Of a stretch of DNA of 64,000 nucleotides, positions 43,146 through 53,652 are shown in pieces. The translations under genes were made by a program, and so were the position numbers. Source of the DNA: Sphingosinicellaceae bacterium (GTDB lineage Bacteria > Pseudomonadota > Alphaproteobacteria > Sphingomonadales > Sphingomonadaceae); NCBI GenBank assembly GCA_019285715.1, contig CP079108.1, forward strand, positions 1,565,001 to 1,629,000, in the 5' to 3' direction. Position 1 is the stretch's first letter, and every line of letters starts with the position of its first letter. Below the pieces are notes generated by a model. That model did no database searches. It was given only the letters and a program-made list of their open reading frames with translations, and was not told the origin of the DNA.

Positions 43146-46100
43146 CTACAACAGCGTTCGATCGGCGTAGATCAGCCGCCACTGCTTGACCAACGGCCCG
43201 CGGCTGTTCGGCTCAGCGGGGTCGCCTTCGATGCCCTCGTGCTCCTCGACGGTAATTCGCCAACCGCGGTCTTGGCCGGGCTCGCCAAGCGGGATCGACG
43301 TGCCGATGTCGATCACCCCGGTCCAGGCGAACTCGCCCGCCGCGGACAGCCCGCCGATGCTGAGCTCCTGCCGGTGGACGGCGTGCCAGTCGAGGTCCGA
43401 GACGTCGCCAGGCTCACGGTGCTCAAGCACCGCGTAGACTCGGCGGTCCTTGGCCATCGCGTTGGTCGGGTCGGCGGCTCCAAGGGGGTAAGGCCCGCCC
43501 ACGCCCAGCGCGCCCGGATCGATCCCGGTCGGGATCGTCTGCTTCTGCGCGAAGACCCCGGGCGCCGCCGCTGGCGCGCTCTCGCGCAGGCCCGCCGGGC
43601 CGCTGACCGTCACGCGTACCGTGGTCACGTCGGGGCGCGACACCGTCATGGTGCGCTCGGGCAGGAGCTGGGTGAAATCACACAACACGATCGGCGACAG
43701 CTCCAGCCCTTGGAGCGAGTTGGGCTGGTAGCGCGCCACCGCGAGCCGCACGAACGCCCAGACCGATGCCGCTGGCTCGATCGCCACGTCGACGAACCAC
43801 AGTTGCCGCTCCGCATTGTATTCGGGCCGGTAGCCGATCGCCGAGACGAGTTTACCGCCGGCGGGCAGGATCTTCAGCAGCGAAAGGCGCGGGTCGGGGC
43901 CGCGGACACCGTCGATGCCCGCCGCGCCGTACAGGTCCTCGACCGACAGGCCTACGAGCGGGACCGCAGGTCCGGCATTGAACCAGACCGGGTCCGACCC
44001 CCAGACGCTGGTGTGAACACCGGCGTCCTCGCCGTTGCTCGTGATGATGACCGCGAGTTGCTCGTCGTCGCCGCTGCGGAACCACGGGCGGCGGAGATAG
44101 ACCCGCAGCCCGGCACGGCGGCGGCGACGGATGCCGAAGGGTTGCCCCGGATCGTCGCTCTCGTCCCAGCGGAACAGCGGGATCACCGAGTCGACGATCG
44201 GCGCAGGCGGCGCGGCAGTGCTGAGGAGGCTAAGCGTCGTCGGCACCCCGAGCACGCTGCGGCTTTCGGGCGTCGCGAGCAATGCGGGCGGGAAATACTC
44301 GCGGTAGCGGGTGGTCGCGCGGAAAGCATAGTCGACGACGCGGTGGCGGGTGTCGCCGAACTCGTGCCGGGCGCGGTGGATGCGAACCGCGCCGACGCCC
44401 GGGAACGCGAAATCCGCGTTCGCCGGGCCGAGCAGGACCATGTCCTCGTCATAGTCGACCTGGGCGTGGAACGGTACAGCGCGCTTGGCTTCGCGCACCG
44501 GCCCGTCGGCGGTGAGGTCGTCGATCCATTCGGACCAGCTTGCCTCGGCGTCGATGCGGTCCGTGCTGGCCGCGTGGACGTCGATGACGGCGCCAAGGCC
44601 GACGCCGGTCTCGCCCTTGACGCGTTGGCCGACGACGATCGCGGTATTCAGCGGGGGCAAAACCGGGCGCGGCACCGCGTGGATCAGGCTGATCGGCTCG
44701 TACGGGGTCAGCGCCCAGAACTGCCCGTCGGCGGCGGGCCGCTCGAACAGGTCGAGGCTTGTCAGGCTGGCCGGCAGCAGGCCCCACAAGGCGAAAAGCG
44801 GCAGGTCGGCGCGGCGCAAGCTCGACGACAGCCGCAGGTCGAGGCGTTCGCCGGGTGGAATGCCGATGGTCACCACCCGGTCCCTGACCGTCGCGGTCAT
44901 GTCGGTCGCGGTCTCGACAACCAATCGGAATGGCTGCGGCGCGGGCCAGTCGCCGAGGTACGGCGCGGCGGTGCTCTCGACCCGGAATGCACCGACCAGC
45001 GGACTGCCCTTGTTGGCGGTGTTCATACCGAACGCAATTCCCGCCGCCATCGGGTCGGGCAGCCAGGGCAGCACAAGTTCGTCGACATCGTGGATGACAT
45101 AATGTCCGACGGGCGGAGGGTTACCGCGATTGCCATCCTGCAGCGTTCCCAGGTCGGTAACCGGATCGGCGATCTCGGGCCCCGCCTGCAGACTGACGCC
45201 TGGCTGCTCGATCAGCACTAGGGGATCGTCGAGCGAAACGATCTTCTGATCGAACAATGTGCCGTCGTCGCGCAGCGCTGCAGCAAGCATTAGCCGGCGC
45301 TCCTCGGGCGTCCCGGTGCCGAGAGCAGGGTCGAAGCGGCCATGGAGCTCGTTGAGGATTTGCGAGCCCTTGGGTGCCGCGAGGTGCCGCTCGCAGGTCG
45401 GGCGCAGGTCGGCGGCGAAGGCCGGGGTCAGCGATGCGATGAAGGCCTCGGGGTCGAGTACCGTGGTCGTCTCGCCACCCGCACCGTCCGGGGAGGTGAG
45501 GAGGCCGCTGCGAATGACGAGGTGGTGGATCGACTCGGCGATGCTCAGCCGGTGGCGTGCGACGACGACCGGAGGCGGCACCGTGTCCCAGCGCCGGAAC
45601 GGCGTCAGGGGCGTCAGTGTCTGGTCGGTCAGGTCGGTGAACACGGCGGGGTCGATCGGCTGGGTCACCACGTCGTTCAGCTCGATGCCGTCGAGGTCGT
45701 GCGCGATGACCGGGCCGAGTGTCTCCGAGCGCAGCCCGACCCGCGGCTCGAGGCTGACGGTCTTCAGCGCGTCGGTCAGCGCCGCCGAACCGGCCAACGA
45801 GGCGATCGGTGGAGCGACGATGCGCGGCCGGGCCTGCAGGCGGCTGAGAGCCAGGCTGTCGATAGACGCAAAACCGGTCAGCACCGGCGGGCTGTCGCCC
45901 GGAGTCGTGGTATCGCTCGCCAGCGACCGGGCCTGGAAGGCGATCAGCGCCTCGGCGGGTCCCGTCGGTGCAGCGGCTGTGGTCGCCCCGGCAGCGGACA
46001 GCGCGAGGCCATGGATGCCGGGCAGATCTTCCGACACCAGCGGCGTCGCGCGCACACTGGAGATGCGTTCGAGCGCCGGGCGGAAGGTCGCGAGGTCGAC

Positions 46101-47828
46101 GGTGGCGCGCGCTGGTCCGCCGACCGCGCCGAAGCCGCGCCGTAGCCCGACCGCGCCGGCGGCTACCGGCACCGGGTCACCCGGCGAATTCCCTGCTAGG
46201 TCAACGCTCCACGCGCGGAACATATAGCTTCGCCCATAGCGCAGCCGCGGCAGGGTGCCATGCGCCACCTTGGTCGTCACCTGCACCGGCGAAACCGGGT
46301 CGGCGGGCGGGGCAGCCTCGAGCGCTGCCTCATGCTGCTTGCCGTTTTTCATGAAGGGTTCGGCGCGAGGGCCGGGGCGCGGCGCCGAAAGGCTCCATCC
46401 CGACCAGCCGAACATCGCCTCGTGAAGATACAGCGGGCCGTTTTCGATGCCCGGCGTCTCGTTGACCGCTGCTGTCTGGACATAGCCGCGCTCGGGCAGG
46501 TCGGTGTAGACCGGGGCGTCGAGCCCGGCGACCGTCGCGGTGGTCAGGCGGGCGTGGGGCGTGAACCACTTCTTGACGTGGTCGTCCCAGATCTCGACGC
46601 GGTAGCCGCGCGTAAGATCCTCGGTCCGAAGCGACGGCGGGGCCGCGGGAGTAGAACTGGCGACCATCGTCCCCGAAGCACTGAGCTGCGCCTGCACCGA
46701 CGCCAGCTTGCCGGTCTGGACCAGGGTCAGACCCTCGCTGCGCAGCGCCGGGGGCGCGACATGGCCGGGGTCGCCGTTGACCGCCATCGCCTGCATCCGC
46801 GGCAGCGAGCGGATGAACGCCTCCGCCTTCAGCGCGCCCCCGTCGCTGTCCATCGCCAGCACCGAGTAGCGCTTGGTGTCGCCGAGCTTGAGCCGCCCGA
46901 CCGTCCAGTCGTCAGTGCGCGGCACGCTCAGCAGGCGGCCGCCCGAATGCGTGACCGGGGTGCGGGCCGCAATGATGCTGACCGCCGACCCGCGCATTGC
47001 CATCCCGGCATGGAGTTCGATCGCCGCCTTGAGGCCCGCGAGATCGTCAACATGGACATCGATGACCAGCCCCAGCCGCCGTAGCAGTTCGGGCTGGTCA
47101 GCGAGGTGCGCAACCCGCTCGTGAAAGTCGGGCATCGGCTTGTCGAGAGGCTTCGGCGCGAGGTTCTCGGTCGGAATGTCCTGGTAAGCCCGCCGCGCTT
47201 CGGGTCGATCATAATAGCGCCGTGCCGCGTGCAGCGGTTCGAGTAGCGCCTTCCACGGGCTGTCCGCGCTGACGCTGCCCGCGCCCGGCACGTGATCGAG
47301 CTGTGCGGTCAGCGCGACCTCATCCGCCTCGCCGGCGCGTCCACGGCCGCTGCCGAGCTGGCCGATCAGCCGCGCCACCGGGTTCTTGAAATCCTGCCCG
47401 CGGATGTTCTTGGCGACGTAGGTCCTGAGGTCGGGCGGATCGACCGGGAACAGCATCGTGCCGAGCAGCGGCATCACCGCGGCAATATCGTGCACCGCCT
47501 TGACCGGGAAAGTCCGCCACGCCCGGTTCGGGAAGCTATCGAAGCGCGGCCGCCGGACGATAGTGTCGGGCGGGAAAACCTTCGACCACAGGCCGGCGTC
47601 GATGCGCTCGACCAGCGGCGTCGCCGCGATCGCCCCGGCATTACCCAATAGTTCGATCGTCGCCGCGCGCGCCGTCGCTGCCCAGTCGACGAAGCTGTCG
47701 AAGTTGCGGAGCGGCTCCTCGACCGCGTCGGGGACCAGCCGCGGCGCGACGTGGAGCGAGACATGAAAACCCGCGTCGGGTCGCAGGGTCAGCGGCAAGA
47801 CGGTGAGGACGAAGCTCTCGGTGCGCAT
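43146..47828 (-). CDS. Giant protein of unknown function, second gene of a pair
   Basis: 1560 residues from the ATG at 47828 (MRTESFVLTVLPLTLRPDAG), one base after the stop of the upstream giant gene, so the two are translationally coupled. No signal peptide, membrane helix or known catalytic motif is seen. The body is rich in proline, valine and short strands (RGYRVEIWDDHVKKWFTPHA, YGRSYMFRAWSVDLAGNSPG), which suggests many beta-sandwich modules, some fibronectin-like. WSVDLAGN resembles an Ig/FnIII strand. It ends 77 bp from IS481. I do not recognise the family and assign no function. Confidence 0.75.
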   Translation of the reverse strand: MRTESFVLTVLPLTLRPDAGFHVSLHVAPRLVPDAVEEPLRNFDSFVDWAATARAATIELLGNAGAIAATPLVERIDAGLWSKVFPPDTIVRRPRFDSFPNRAWRTFPVKAVHDIAAVMPLLGTMLFPVDPPDLRTYVAKNIRGQDFKNPVARLIGQLGSGRGRAGEADEVALTAQLDHVPGAGSVSADSPWKALLEPLHAARRYYDRPEARRAYQDIPTENLAPKPLDKPMPDFHERVAHLADQPELLRRLGLVIDVHVDDLAGLKAAIELHAGMAMRGSAVSIIAARTPVTHSGGRLLSVPRTDDWTVGRLKLGDTKRYSVLAMDSDGGALKAEAFIRSLPRMQAMAVNGDPGHVAPPALRSEGLTLVQTGKLASVQAQLSASGTMVASSTPAAPPSLRTEDLTRGYRVEIWDDHVKKWFTPHARLTTATVAGLDAPVYTDLPERGYVQTAAVNETPGIENGPLYLHEAMFGWSGWSLSAPRPGPRAEPFMKNGKQHEAALEAAPPADPVSPVQVTTKVAHGTLPRLRYGRSYMFRAWSVDLAGNSPGDPVPVAAGAVGLRRGFGAVGGPARATVDLATFRPALERISSVRATPLVSEDLPGIHGLALSAAGATTAAAPTGPAEALIAFQARSLASDTTTPGDSPPVLTGFASIDSLALSRLQARPRIVAPPIASLAGSAALTDALKTVSLEPRVGLRSETLGPVIAHDLDGIELNDVVTQPIDPAVFTDLTDQTLTPLTPFRRWDTVPPPVVVARHRLSIAESIHHLVIRSGLLTSPDGAGGETTTVLDPEAFIASLTPAFAADLRPTCERHLAAPKGSQILNELHGRFDPALGTGTPEERRLMLAAALRDDGTLFDQKIVSLDDPLVLIEQPGVSLQAGPEIADPVTDLGTLQDGNRGNPPPVGHYVIHDVDELVLPWLPDPMAAGIAFGMNTANKGSPLVGAFRVESTAAPYLGDWPAPQPFRLVVETATDMTATVRDRVVTIGIPPGERLDLRLSSSLRRADLPLFALWGLLPASLTSLDLFERPAADGQFWALTPYEPISLIHAVPRPVLPPLNTAIVVGQRVKGETGVGLGAVIDVHAASTDRIDAEASWSEWIDDLTADGPVREAKRAVPFHAQVDYDEDMVLLGPANADFAFPGVGAVRIHRARHEFGDTRHRVVDYAFRATTRYREYFPPALLATPESRSVLGVPTTLSLLSTAAPPAPIVDSVIPLFRWDESDDPGQPFGIRRRRRAGLRVYLRRPWFRSGDDEQLAVIITSNGEDAGVHTSVWGSDPVWFNAGPAVPLVGLSVEDLYGAAGIDGVRGPDPRLSLLKILPAGGKLVSAIGYRPEYNAERQLWFVDVAIEPAASVWAFVRLAVARYQPNSLQGLELSPIVLCDFTQLLPERTMTVSRPDVTTVRVTVSGPAGLRESAPAAAPGVFAQKQTIPTGIDPGALGVGGPYPLGAADPTNAMAKDRRVYAVLEHREPGDVSDLDWHAVHRQELSIGGLSAAGEFAWTGVIDIGTSIPLGEPGQDRGWRITVEEHEGIEGDPAEPNSRGPLVKQWRLIYADRTLL

Positions 47829-47829
47829 C

Positions 47830-50800
47830 TCAGGCCTCCGCTTCGTCGGCGAATGCGCCGCAATACAGGTTCCAGGTCTCGGACTCGGTGGCGCCATCGG
47901 GCAGCAGCACGTCGCGGCCGGTCGGGTCACCGTTCGACCCGGCGAACGTCCGCCGGACGTGGATGCTGACCGATGTCGAGAAGAACAGCACCGAGACGTG
48001 GATGGTCAGCGTCGCCTCGCCGATCATCTTGCCGGTGTCGAAGGCGTAGGTCAGCGCCATGTAAAGCTCGATCGACGCCGAGATCAGCGACAGCACGTCG
48101 ACCTCGCCGCGAATGCGGAAATAGCCGGTCAGCGATCCGCCCGGGCCTTCGAGCTTGATGTAGACGCCGCCCATCGCTGAGATCGAACCCGAGGCAACGC
48201 CGAAGTCGAGTGCCACCACCGCGCCGAACTCGAGCGACATCTCGAGCAGGATCATGCCGTCCGGGTCGAGCCGCAGCCCGACGAAGCCGCCGCCGCCGAG
48301 CGGGAACACCGCCAGCGTGAATGGGCGCTCGCGGGTGCAGAAGTTGAAGCCGACGCTGATCGACGGGCCGAGGAACGGGACCCGCGCATCCGCTCCGAGG
48401 CTGATGTTGGTCAGCGAGAACACGCCGATCGCGACATTGGGGATAGCGAGCGTGAAGCCCGCCGAGATGCCCTCCGCACTGATGTCGACGAACGGCGGGT
48501 CACTGAAGCCGTCGAGCGGAATGACGTCCTTCAGCACCTCGATAAAGCCGAGCAGCCCAACGAACTTGATATCGCCGAAGACGACGTCGATCTCGGGCTT
48601 GCGCGACCCGCCGGCGCGAAATGCGATGCGGTCGAACGTGAGCTGCATCAGCGGCGCGTCGGGCAGCAGGTTGAGGTGGAAATTGGTCAGCTGGGCCGCG
48701 ACCTCGATCCCGGCGGCGTGTCCGGCCGATGCACGGGCATCGACGCTGAGCACCAATGGGTCGTTGAAGGTCAGGATCGGTGAGGAGTTGAGTACCGTCT
48801 TCCATTCGAGGTGGGTGCGAAACTCGCCGCCGCCGGGGTCAAGGCCCTGGGCGAACTGCGCGATGGCACCGAGCAGGTCGATCAGCTTGGCGGCATCGAG
48901 CGCCGGCCTGAGCGCCGCAAGCAGCCGGTCGAACTGGGCACGGGCGAACGGGGCAAGGTTGAGCCCTGGCGCGGCGTCGGCGACCGTCAGGACCTCGCCG
49001 CCGATCTGGGTTAGCTGGGTCTTGATCGCGTCGAGCGCCTCGCTGGCGGGGGGGCCGCTGCCGCCGAGCAAGTTCTGGACTCCGGCTTGCAGCGACGCGA
49101 TTTCGCCGGGAAGGTTGGTCACCGCGGCCTGCACCGCAGGGTCGGGTCCGGCCGCAATATCGGCCAGCGCCTTTGCCAATCCGTCGAGGTCGTGGAGCAG
49201 CGACGACACCCGGTCGAGCTGCTCGGTGACGAACTTCGGCGCCAGTGCTAGCGGTCCACCGGGGATCAGGTCGGCGAGGCTGAACAGCCCGAACAGCTTG
49301 GGCAGCCCCGCGCTGAACAACTTGGCCGGGTCGAAGTTGCCAAGCACGGCCTTGTCGACGTCGGCGACCAGACCGGTGCTGCGCGCCAGCCCGCCAACCG
49401 CGACGTCGGGCTGGATGAAGCCTCCGCTATGCTCGCTCGATCCGAACTTCAGCGCCGTCGTGTTGTCGAGCGCAAGGAAGACGTTGCCGGCGTTGCCGGC
49501 GTCAAAGCCATGGTCCTTGTAGGCCTGCGGATAGGTGGCTGCCTCGGGCGCGGCGCCCGGGGTCAGGCGCTGGATCGCCGGGATGACGACGCGGGCGCGG
49601 ACCATAAACGGCTCGGAGCTGACCTTGCCCGCGACGCCCTTCCAGTCGAGGCTTGCGGCCTCTGCACTGGCGCGCGCGCCCGCACTGCCCAAGGTCGCCT
49701 GGGCCTCGGCGAGGGCCGGGGCGAAGGCCACCGTCTGGCCGTAGCCGTCGATCGTCATGCGGTCCACATGCGCGTTGGTCTCGGTATCAATCTCGGCCTG
49801 GGTCACTCCCACAGCGGCCCGGACGAACAGCAGCGGCGCGTTGAGGTGGATGATGGCGCCGTCGTGATCACTGGCATCGACGTGCCAGTTCAGCGGCTCC
49901 AAGGCACCGACCGCAGTTGGCCAGAAGAACCGTGCAGATTCGCCTCCCGGCGGCTCCTTGAGGTCGGGCGTACGCAGCGGCCCGACGTGAGCCTTGACGA
50001 ACGGCAGATCGCGCCGCGAAAAACTGCGGTCGGGGTCGCCCAGCACGATGAACACGCGCTTGAATAATGCGGCCTGCGGCGGCGTGTCGACGACCTTGCG
50101 CCACATGATCCGCACGAGATAGGCAGCGTGGCCGAGCGGATAGAGATAGCCCGGATCGACGATGCGGACGTACTGGTCCCGCCCCATCGGCGAAATCTGG
50201 TCCCACGACGTCATCGGGCCGAAGCCCTGGGGGTAGCGGTCGGCGGTGGGAAACTGGACGTGGAGGTCTAGCCATGCGCCGAGCGCCGACAGCGCCAGGC
50301 GGCGGGCGCGGACCGGCGGCGGGGTCACTGTCGGTGCATCGTCGCTGCCGGAGGTCTGCTTGACTATTCGCTCGCGGTCAGCAGCTATCGGCAGCGAGTT
50401 GAACGGGTTCGGCGGGAGAAATCCGTCGCGGTCGCGCGTCCAGATGGCACGGACAATGCGCTGGTCGTCGTCGAGCTCGTCGAGGACACCATGGCTCCTC
50501 ACCGCCAGCCGCGAATGCCACAACTCGACGCGCGCCCGGTCATCGGGCGCGGCTCCGACCGGCTTGCGGGCATGAGCCCAGGCGCCACGCACCGAAGGGG
50601 ACAGGATCAGGCGGAACGGTGCTTCGATCGCGGTCTCGTGGACGAGCGGCTTGTGGGGGCGGGGGGTCACGGTGACCACCGGGCCGGGAACTAGCGGCCC
50701 GGGAACGAAGACCTGGCCGGGGTCGAGGGCCTGTCCTGGCTGGAAGACCTGGCCAGAATTGGCGACCGCGCCGTCGGCGACCGGTCCGGGGGTGAAGATA

Positions 50801-51516
50801 CGTCCTGGTGCGGTCAGGATGCGCGAGCGGATCAGGCGGTTCGCCGCGACTAGCGCGCGCTGCGCCTCGACCAGCCCGACCGCACCGCGGCCGCGGAAGC
50901 GGGTGGCGGCGTTCTCGTCCGCCAGTCTGCCGACGGCGATCTGATCGACCCCGCGGGTCTTTGCGCCAGTTAGCAACTTGCCGATCAGTGAGCCCTGGTC
51001 ACCGATAGTGATTACATTGGGCAGAAAGGTGAAGTCCGGGGCGGCGGTCGCGACCGGAGCGACCTCCAGCTCCAGGCTGCCCATCGCCTCGAGTAGGCCT
51101 TCGATGGTGAAGGCGATCTCAGTCCCCTTGGGGACTGCGTAGACCAATTTGCTAGGGTTGGCGGCGCGCGCCGGGACCGGGGGCTGGAGGTCGGGGGTAG
51201 GCTTGTCGTCCTCGGTGGCGAACTCGGCGACGTGCTGGAAGGCGAATTCGATGATCAGGTGGCCGGGACCGTCGGCGGCGATCAGTCGCGGTGGCGACGA
51301 TATCTCGAGCCGCTGCGGGTTGGCGGGCGGTGCCGCAACACGAGCATCGGGACGATCAAGGGTAAGCCCCTCCCAAGATGCCTTGAACGATGTCAGGTCG
51401 ACCGGGCGGAGGACACGAACCGACATAATCTCACGTCCGATCGTGGAACGCCTGAACGGCGGCTCGAAACGGCCGAGGACGTTCGGCACAGATGAGTCCA
51501 GGGGCCATGTCGCCAT
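47830..51516 (-). CDS. Giant protein of unknown function, first gene of a pair
   Basis: 1228 residues from the ATG at 51516 (MATWPLDSSVPNVLGRFEPP), chosen for a GGAGAG ribosome site. Alternatives are 51531 and 51426. Visible layout: a beta-rich N-terminal half; proline/glycine-rich repeats near 240-290 (VFQPGQALDPGQVFVPGPLV); a helical, leucine/alanine-rich segment near 780-890 (LHDLDGLAKALADIAAGPDP); then a C-terminal region of regular strands (KPEIDVVFGDIKFVGLLGFI, FPLGGGGFVGLRLDPDGMIL, ISAMGGVYIKLEGPGG). No signal peptide is present. Function unknown. Coupled to the gene at 43146. Confidence 0.75.
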   Translation of the reverse strand: MATWPLDSSVPNVLGRFEPPFRRSTIGREIMSVRVLRPVDLTSFKASWEGLTLDRPDARVAAPPANPQRLEISSPPRLIAADGPGHLIIEFAFQHVAEFATEDDKPTPDLQPPVPARAANPSKLVYAVPKGTEIAFTIEGLLEAMGSLELEVAPVATAAPDFTFLPNVITIGDQGSLIGKLLTGAKTRGVDQIAVGRLADENAATRFRGRGAVGLVEAQRALVAANRLIRSRILTAPGRIFTPGPVADGAVANSGQVFQPGQALDPGQVFVPGPLVPGPVVTVTPRPHKPLVHETAIEAPFRLILSPSVRGAWAHARKPVGAAPDDRARVELWHSRLAVRSHGVLDELDDDQRIVRAIWTRDRDGFLPPNPFNSLPIAADRERIVKQTSGSDDAPTVTPPPVRARRLALSALGAWLDLHVQFPTADRYPQGFGPMTSWDQISPMGRDQYVRIVDPGYLYPLGHAAYLVRIMWRKVVDTPPQAALFKRVFIVLGDPDRSFSRRDLPFVKAHVGPLRTPDLKEPPGGESARFFWPTAVGALEPLNWHVDASDHDGAIIHLNAPLLFVRAAVGVTQAEIDTETNAHVDRMTIDGYGQTVAFAPALAEAQATLGSAGARASAEAASLDWKGVAGKVSSEPFMVRARVVIPAIQRLTPGAAPEAATYPQAYKDHGFDAGNAGNVFLALDNTTALKFGSSEHSGGFIQPDVAVGGLARSTGLVADVDKAVLGNFDPAKLFSAGLPKLFGLFSLADLIPGGPLALAPKFVTEQLDRVSSLLHDLDGLAKALADIAAGPDPAVQAAVTNLPGEIASLQAGVQNLLGGSGPPASEALDAIKTQLTQIGGEVLTVADAAPGLNLAPFARAQFDRLLAALRPALDAAKLIDLLGAIAQFAQGLDPGGGEFRTHLEWKTVLNSSPILTFNDPLVLSVDARASAGHAAGIEVAAQLTNFHLNLLPDAPLMQLTFDRIAFRAGGSRKPEIDVVFGDIKFVGLLGFIEVLKDVIPLDGFSDPPFVDISAEGISAGFTLAIPNVAIGVFSLTNISLGADARVPFLGPSISVGFNFCTRERPFTLAVFPLGGGGFVGLRLDPDGMILLEMSLEFGAVVALDFGVASGSISAMGGVYIKLEGPGGSLTGYFRIRGEVDVLSLISASIELYMALTYAFDTGKMIGEATLTIHVSVLFFSTSVSIHVRRTFAGSNGDPTGRDVLLPDGATESETWNLYCGAFADEAEA

Positions 51517-52053
51517 CGCGAATCTCTCCATCCGGCCATCAGACGCGGCTGTTTCGACTCGACCCGTTTTCTTTTTAGTGTAGTCCCGTCAGTGTTAAAC
51601 TCTAGCGGCGCGAAGATCGCCGGTGCGAGGGCTTTCACGAACCGCTGCATCATCCTGCCGTCCATCACCAAGTCCTTGCGCCGCCCCATCGATTCGATGC
51701 CCTCATGACCTTAACCTAACGAGACGCGAACGGCGCTGATCGCTTTCAAAGCCAGCCGCGACATTGGGCGGGTGCATTACAGACCTTGGAGTCCGCGGCA
51801 GTGACGAGATGAAGGACCGTCCACTTTTGAAATGCGGCCAAGCAACTCCGAACGCCCGGGACTGGGTCTTTTCCGCACTGGCTGGCAGAAAACGCAGCTA
51901 TCAGCGGCGCGGTCGAAAAGCGGTTTGGAATACATCATCGCCCTCCACGGCGAACCATCGGGCATGCCGGGATGACCTGAAGACGTGGTTGCGTGATGGA
52001 CCTCCGGGCAAGTACAAGGCGTTACACCACTGTCCCGATCAGGAGTTTACTGC
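51517..52053. other. Intergenic region between the giant-gene operon and the DUF2171 gene
   Basis: 537 bp, no gene supported. It should contain the divergent promoters of both neighbours. A degenerate block near 51818 (CCGTCCACTTTTGAAATG) resembles the decayed repeat seen near 3110. Confidence 0.45.
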
Positions 52054-52290
52054 ATGATTGATCAGGTTCGCGCGCACATGGAAGTCATCGGTGCCGATGG
52101 TGTCCATGTTGGCACCGTTGACAACGTCGAGGGCGGCCGCATCAAGCTGACCAAGAGGGACAGCGGCGAGGGCAGGCACAAGGGCCACCACCACTTCATC
52201 CCCGGTGGCTTGGTCGCTGAGGTAGAGGGCGACAAGGTCCGCCTGTCGGCGAATGGCGACGTTGCCGTCACGTTCGAGGAAGAAGCCTAA
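52054..52290 (+). CDS. DUF2171 protein
   Basis: 78 residues. MIDQVRAHMEVIGADGVHVG, TVDNVEGGRIKLTKRDSG and HHHFIPGGLVAEVEGDKVRL are the DUF2171 pattern: a PRC-barrel-like small beta protein with a histidine cluster (GRHKGHHHF). Such proteins are common in sphingomonads and often stress-related by context, but their function is not established. Complete and probably cytoplasmic. Confidence 0.85.
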   Translation: MIDQVRAHMEVIGADGVHVGTVDNVEGGRIKLTKRDSGEGRHKGHHHFIPGGLVAEVEGDKVRLSANGDVAVTFEEEA

Positions 52291-52671
52291 GCCGAAGCTA
52301 ACGGAGCCGCGGCGCGCTACTTGCACGTCGCAGCCCGGTTTGCAGGGCCGGCGCTGTGCAGCCAAAGATTGCCGACGATCGCGCGGCTGAGCGGTAGAAA
52401 GGGTCTGGTAGAGGCTCCGCCATCGATCGTCGTGACGGCGAGGCAGTTCGTGGTTCGCACTGCGCGTTGCTTATAAAACCCAGCCGACTAGCCTGTGCTG
52501 CGGGAACCTCGAAACCGGCTGCTGGTCAAGATGAACGGATCTCCGTTCCTAGAATTCCGAGTAGCGCTTCCGAATATCGTATTTTAAGTCATGCTGCTTG
52601 CTGTGCTGCGACTGATCCGAGCCATACGTGGTGACGATTTGCGCTAAGCCCGGACCTCACCAGGGGATATT
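52291..52671. other. Intergenic region
   Basis: 381 bp with no recognised gene, RNA or strong inverted repeat. Confidence 0.4.
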
Positions 52672-53319
52672 CTACGTCGTCGCCGCAGCGAACACCGCGC
52701 GCTGCGCCCCGAACGCGCGCCCAAACGCCGGTCGCGCCTCGCCGCGTGAGACATAGGTAGCGACAGTCGGCTGTTCTTCTAGCAGTCCCGACCCACCCAA
52801 CCGGCGAAGCACCGTCACCATCACGACGTCGGCTGCGCCAAACTCCTCCTCCAGCCAGTCGCGGCCGACAAGCCAGCGGGAGAGGTCGCCAAGCCGCACC
52901 CGCACCCGCTCGTCGAGCATCCGCAGACGCTCGGCATGCCATGGCCGATCCGCCTCGAACAGTAATGCCATGCTGCGTTCGACCACCGCCGGCTCCACCG
53001 TACTCTTCGCTGCGAACATCCACGCGATCGACCGCGCGCGGGCGTTGGCATCCTCTGGTAGTAGTACCGGATGGCGCTCGGGGACGTGGAGCACGATCGC
53101 CGCCGACTCGAACAACGCGAGCATGCCGTCCTCGTAAGTCGGTATCTGCCCGAACGGCTGCAGCACACGATGCGGCGGCTCCTTCAACGCGGCGAAAGAG
53201 AGCAGACGCACGTCATAAGGCTGGCCCACCTCCTCCAGAGCCCACCGCACCGCAAGATCCCGCGCCAGTCCCCGGCCACGATCGGGGGACAGCGCGAAGG
53301 CGGTGATCGTCGGGTTCAT
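52672..53319 (-). CDS. Glutathione S-transferase family protein
   Basis: 215 residues from the ATG at 53319; a longer frame upstream lacks family features. The thioredoxin-like N-terminal domain has FALSPDRGRGLARDLAVRWA, EEVGQPYDVRLLSF, LQPFGQIPTYEDG (cis-proline) and LFESAAIVLHV (the E-S pair that binds glutathione). The helical C-terminal domain follows (LEEEFGAADVVMVTVLRRLG). Cytosolic; the substrate is unknown. Confidence 0.85.
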   Translation of the reverse strand: MNPTITAFALSPDRGRGLARDLAVRWALEEVGQPYDVRLLSFAALKEPPHRVLQPFGQIPTYEDGMLALFESAAIVLHVPERHPVLLPEDANARARSIAWMFAAKSTVEPAVVERSMALLFEADRPWHAERLRMLDERVRVRLGDLSRWLVGRDWLEEEFGAADVVMVTVLRRLGGSGLLEEQPTVATYVSRGEARPAFGRAFGAQRAVFAAATT

Positions 53320-53652
53320 GCGGTGGCTCAAGCTGGGCGGTAGCACGATGCTCGCCGGCTTAGGGTCCGACAAGAGCATCGACATGATCGGACGGCCGAA
53401 GTCGGGGAGCTGAAAAGGCAGCGTTTGGGTCCGTGCCGCCGCGGAGCTGCCGGTCCGCTGTCGCCCCAAAGACGTCACGCAGGAGCTGCGACAGGGGTCC
53501 GCCGAGCCGACGATTGCGGCGTGACGATGCCGGGAGCCTGATTCATTCCGTCCCGAAAAAGGCAGCCGCCGTATAGCCCCACCGTCCATCGAGGCTCGAA
53601 ACGCCGCATGGCAGCTGACCTATCATGCTGGTGCAGGCAGCTGCGCCGCGCT
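53320..53652. other. Intergenic region between GST and TIR-TPR genes
   Basis: 333 bp, both neighbours on the minus strand. No gene or strong structure is seen. Confidence 0.4.

Noticed and set aside
42894-45221. A 775-codon plus-strand frame
   Set aside because: Antisense to the giant gene at 43146 except for its first part, which is the out-of-frame end of the IS481 transposase. Arg/Asp/Gly-rich without domains.
43146-51516. Phage tail or contractile-injection genes
   Set aside because: The giant pair has no tail-tube, sheath, baseplate or ATPase neighbours and no recognised phage motif.
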